This document shows, one piece after another, positions 61,819-64,000 of a stretch of DNA of 64,000 nucleotides; the first letter of the stretch is position 1; each line of letters starts with the position of its first letter. The DNA is from Myxococcota bacterium (GTDB lineage Bacteria; Myxococcota_A; UBA9160; UBA4427). The notes below the pieces were generated by a model. The model had not been told where the DNA came from. It made no database searches and worked only from the letters and a program-made list of their open reading frames with translations. The position numbers were made by a program, and so were the translations under genes. The stretch spans positions 1 to 64,000 of the forward strand of contig JAPKBZ010000016.1 of NCBI GenBank assembly GCA_028823175.1, given 5' to 3'.

Positions 61819-62994
61819 ATGGAACTCGATTTCACGACCGAGCAGAAGAAATTTCGCGACGAGCTGCGAATCTATTTCAAGGAGATGATGAGCGAGTCGC
61901 TTTTTGCCGAGCTTCGGAGCGATGGCGAAGGCGGCGGTCCGCTCTTTCGGGCCGCGATGAAGCAGATGGGGCGCGATGGTCTCCTGGGTGTTGGTTGGCC
62001 GGAAGAATATGGAGGTCAAGGCCGGACCCAGATGGAGCAATTTATTTTTGCCGACGAGATTCAGGCCACGGGCTTTCCTCTGCCTTTCCTGACCTTGAAC
62101 ACCGTGGGTCCCACGATCATGCACTATGGCACCGAAGAGCAAAAGGCCGAGATCTTGCCGAAGGTTCTGGCGGGAGAAGTCTTCTTTGCCATCGGTTATT
62201 CCGAGCCGGGAGCGGGGACAGATCTGGGTTCTCTCAAGACCTCCGCGAAGCGCGAAGGGGACGAGTGGGTGATTAACGGTCAGAAGATGTGGACGAGTCT
62301 GGCGGGCTATTCCGACTTCATCTGGCTCGCAGCCCGAACTGATCCCGAGGCGCCCAAGCATCGCGGTCTTTCGATGTTTCTCGTGCCCACAACGAGCGAT
62401 GGCTACTCGCGCCAGAAGATAATGACGGTCGGCGGAGTGACGACGAATGCGACTTTCTACGACGATGTTCGGGTCCCGGCCGACGCATTGATAGGCGGAG
62501 AGAATAACGGTTGGTCCCTGATTACCGGGCAACTCAACCACGAGAGGATCTCGTTGACAAGCGTGGGTCCTATTCGGCGAACCCTACGCGATGTTGTGGA
62601 GTGGGCGAGGGAGACAAAAGTCGATGGTGAACGCGTGATCGACAAGGCATGGGTCCGTCAAAACCTTGCGCGTGTTTACGCAAAGGTCCAAGTCGTCCGC
62701 CTGATGAATTGGAAACAGGCGTGGGCGGCTCAGCAGGGGAGCCCACACCCGGCCGCCGCATCTGCTGTCAAGGTATTTGGGAGTGAGCTGAATATCGAGG
62801 CTTATAGAGCGATGATGGAGATCACGAACAGTCGGGCAAATATTGGCGGTGATGATACAGGTTCAGTTATTCAGGGCCGAATCGAATCGGCCTATCGCAA
62901 CGGTTTGATCTTGACCTTTGGGGGTGGGACGAACGAAGTCCAGCGCGACATCATCGCCATGGCCGGAATGGGGCTGCCGCACTACAAGCGTTGA
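61819..62994 (+). CDS. Acyl-CoA dehydrogenase
   Basis: 391 residues, full acyl-CoA dehydrogenase fold: GYSEPGAGTDLGSLKTSAKREGDEW in the middle domain and LTFGGGTNEVQRDIIAMAGMGLP at the C-terminus, with the FAD-binding helix region NSRANIGGDDTG. It resembles the regular subunit of paired FadE enzymes; the partner is probably the next gene (83 bases). It mirrors the pair at 16340-18750, here in the opposite order. Confidence 0.92.
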   Translation: MELDFTTEQKKFRDELRIYFKEMMSESLFAELRSDGEGGGPLFRAAMKQMGRDGLLGVGWPEEYGGQGRTQMEQFIFADEIQATGFPLPFLTLNTVGPTIMHYGTEEQKAEILPKVLAGEVFFAIGYSEPGAGTDLGSLKTSAKREGDEWVINGQKMWTSLAGYSDFIWLAARTDPEAPKHRGLSMFLVPTTSDGYSRQKIMTVGGVTTNATFYDDVRVPADALIGGENNGWSLITGQLNHERISLTSVGPIRRTLRDVVEWARETKVDGERVIDKAWVRQNLARVYAKVQVVRLMNWKQAWAAQQGSPHPAAASAVKVFGSELNIEAYRAMMEITNSRANIGGDDTGSVIQGRIESAYRNGLILTFGGGTNEVQRDIIAMAGMGLPHYKR

Positions 62995-63077
62995 TGAAGA
63001 GGTGTGGGTGGACGGCGGAGTCGCGGTCCTTGGTGCCAGTCACGTAATTCGGAGAGGGCTTTCCCGGGAGAAGATGA

Positions 63078-64000
63078 ATGGATTTTGACTTTGCGGAAGA
63101 AGATCGGGAAGTCGCGGCACTGGCGCGAAAAATTCTCGAGGACAAATTGGGGAATGAGCGTCTCAAGGAGGTCGAGTCGCAGCCGCTCATGACCGACGAC
63201 GAAGCCTGGCGGGCCCTCGCTGAGAGTAATCTATTGGGGGTGGCGATCCCCGAGGAATTCGGAGGGATGGACCTGGGTTTCTTCGCCCTCTGTTTGCTCT
63301 GTCAAGAGGTCGGTCGGAGCGTCGCTCCGGTTCCGGTCTACGCGTCTCTCGTGCTCGGCGCGCTGCCTTTGGCTCGATTTGGCACGGCGGAGCAGAAACA
63401 GAAATGGCTGCCCAAGGTCGCGGCCGGCGAACTGATTCTGACCGCGGCATTGGCCGAGCTGGATTCGTCTGACCCGATGGTCCCCAGTACCCGAGCCCAG
63501 CGCACCCATGAGGGGTATCGACTTTCAGGGGAGAAGTCGCTGGTGCCTGCTGGAGGCCAGGCGAGTCATATTCTTGTTCCCGCGACAACCGACGAGGGCG
63601 GCGTTGTGTTGGCATGGGTGAACGTCGAAGCTTCGGGCGTCCGGCGAGAAAGCCAGACCTGTTCGGATCGCCAGCCCCACGTTTTCCTGGCGCTCGATGG
63701 TGTTGAGGTCGTAGAATCGGATCTGCTGAGCGCCGGGGCAGGGCGGGAGGCCCTTGGGTGGCTAGTTGAACACGCCACCGCGGCACGTTGTGCCATGCAA
63801 TTGGGCGTCTGCGAGCGCGCACTGGAGATGACGTCGGAATACGGCCGCGAGCGTATCCAATTCGATCGTCCCATCGGGAGCTTTCAGGCCTTTCACCAAA
63901 GGGCAGCGGATGCGTATATCATGCTTGAAGCGTTGCGTCTCACTGCCTGGGAGGCCGCCTGGTTACTGGCCCAGGCGAAGCATGCATCGGATGCCGTGGC
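63078..64000 (+). CDS. Acyl-CoA dehydrogenase, partial at window end
   Basis: The reading frame is open from ATG 63078 to the window end (307 codons seen). It begins MDFDFAEEDREVAALARKIL and shows PEEFGGMDLG and, towards the end, YGRERIQFDRPIGSFQAFHQRAAD, the FAD/dimer contact of the C-terminal domain. The middle region has AALAELDSSDPMVPSTRAQ where catalytic subunits have the EPxxGSD block, as in partner subunits of unequal pairs. GGGAG lies 7 bases ahead of the start. About 60-80 residues are missing beyond the edge. Confidence 0.9.
   Translation, partial: MDFDFAEEDREVAALARKILEDKLGNERLKEVESQPLMTDDEAWRALAESNLLGVAIPEEFGGMDLGFFALCLLCQEVGRSVAPVPVYASLVLGALPLARFGTAEQKQKWLPKVAAGELILTAALAELDSSDPMVPSTRAQRTHEGYRLSGEKSLVPAGGQASHILVPATTDEGGVVLAWVNVEASGVRRESQTCSDRQPHVFLALDGVEVVESDLLSAGAGREALGWLVEHATAARCAMQLGVCERALEMTSEYGRERIQFDRPIGSFQAFHQRAADAYIMLEALRLTAWEAAWLLAQAKHASDAV

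Noticed and set aside
1-64000. Search for CRISPR arrays, insertion sequences, integrases, phage genes, rRNA or attachment sites
   Set aside because: None seen; gene content and composition look like stable chromosome.

Overview
The window is GC-rich, gene-dense bacterial chromosome (about 53 protein genes, no rRNA, tRNA, CRISPR array or insertion sequence seen). An outer membrane is implied by a complete MlaFEDAC lipid-transport operon and a PEP-CTERM-tagged secreted protein. Two luciferase-like F420-type oxidoreductases, many acyl-CoA dehydrogenases and MaoC proteins, and thrombospondin type 3 / 'CxDGxDNDxDGxID' calcium repeats together point to an uncultured relative of the former Deltaproteobacteria (Myxococcota or Binatota-like). 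This placement is an inference from gene content; there is no marker gene here that settles it.

Layout. 0-3 kb: YciI-like protein, ammonium transporter with a repeat-rich leader, an SDR. 3-9 kb: a nuclease-fold DUF2161 protein and a small cell-surface polysaccharide set (GT4 glycosyltransferase, a Gfo/Idh-type oxidoreductase with a long extra N-terminus, a CapK/PaaK-like adenylating enzyme). 9-12.4 kb: divergent glpD and a COG2509-type flavoprotein. 12.4-18.8 kb: a tightly coupled minus-strand operon (two acyl-CoA dehydrogenases, an alpha/beta hydrolase with Asp in the nucleophile position, a thiolase-fold protein lacking the catalytic Cys, a DUF35 zinc-ribbon protein, a PHP protein and two MaoC-fold proteins) that mirrors the parts list of steroid side-chain cleavage. 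18.8-23 kb: surE, a CheC-like orphan, a histidine phosphatase, an unassigned methyltransferase and a PfpI/DJ-1 protein. 23-30.5 kb: sulfur and methionine metabolism (cysK; DUF934 - sulfite reductase - DUF2849 operon; metH). 30.8-39.9 kb: htpG, an F420-type oxidoreductase, the mla operon, a permease and a membrane glycosyltransferase. 40-50 kb: LolA-like protein, SDR, NYN/OST-HTH nuclease-like protein, the large PEP-CTERM protease, further oxidoreductases, VIT-type metal transporter. 50-52.5 kb: RND/MMPL exporter. 52.7-58.8 kb: the most unusual locus. 58.8-64 kb: HCCA-isomerase-like protein, sulfotransferase, SGNH hydrolase and a second pair of acyl-CoA dehydrogenases, the last cut by the window end.

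The strongest candidate for an undescribed system is 52.7-58.8 kb: a single protein joining a PilZ (c-di-GMP receptor) module, a LuxD-like acyl-transfer/thioesterase domain and a SAM methyltransferase, followed by a membrane histidine kinase of order kinase-receiver-kinase, then a SixA phosphohistidine phosphatase. Second in interest are the steroid-type operon with its degenerate catalytic sites, the secreted serine protease carrying a pseudo-metzincin motif (HQxxHxxGxxH), and a leader with mutually exclusive stems before the sulfite reductase operon.
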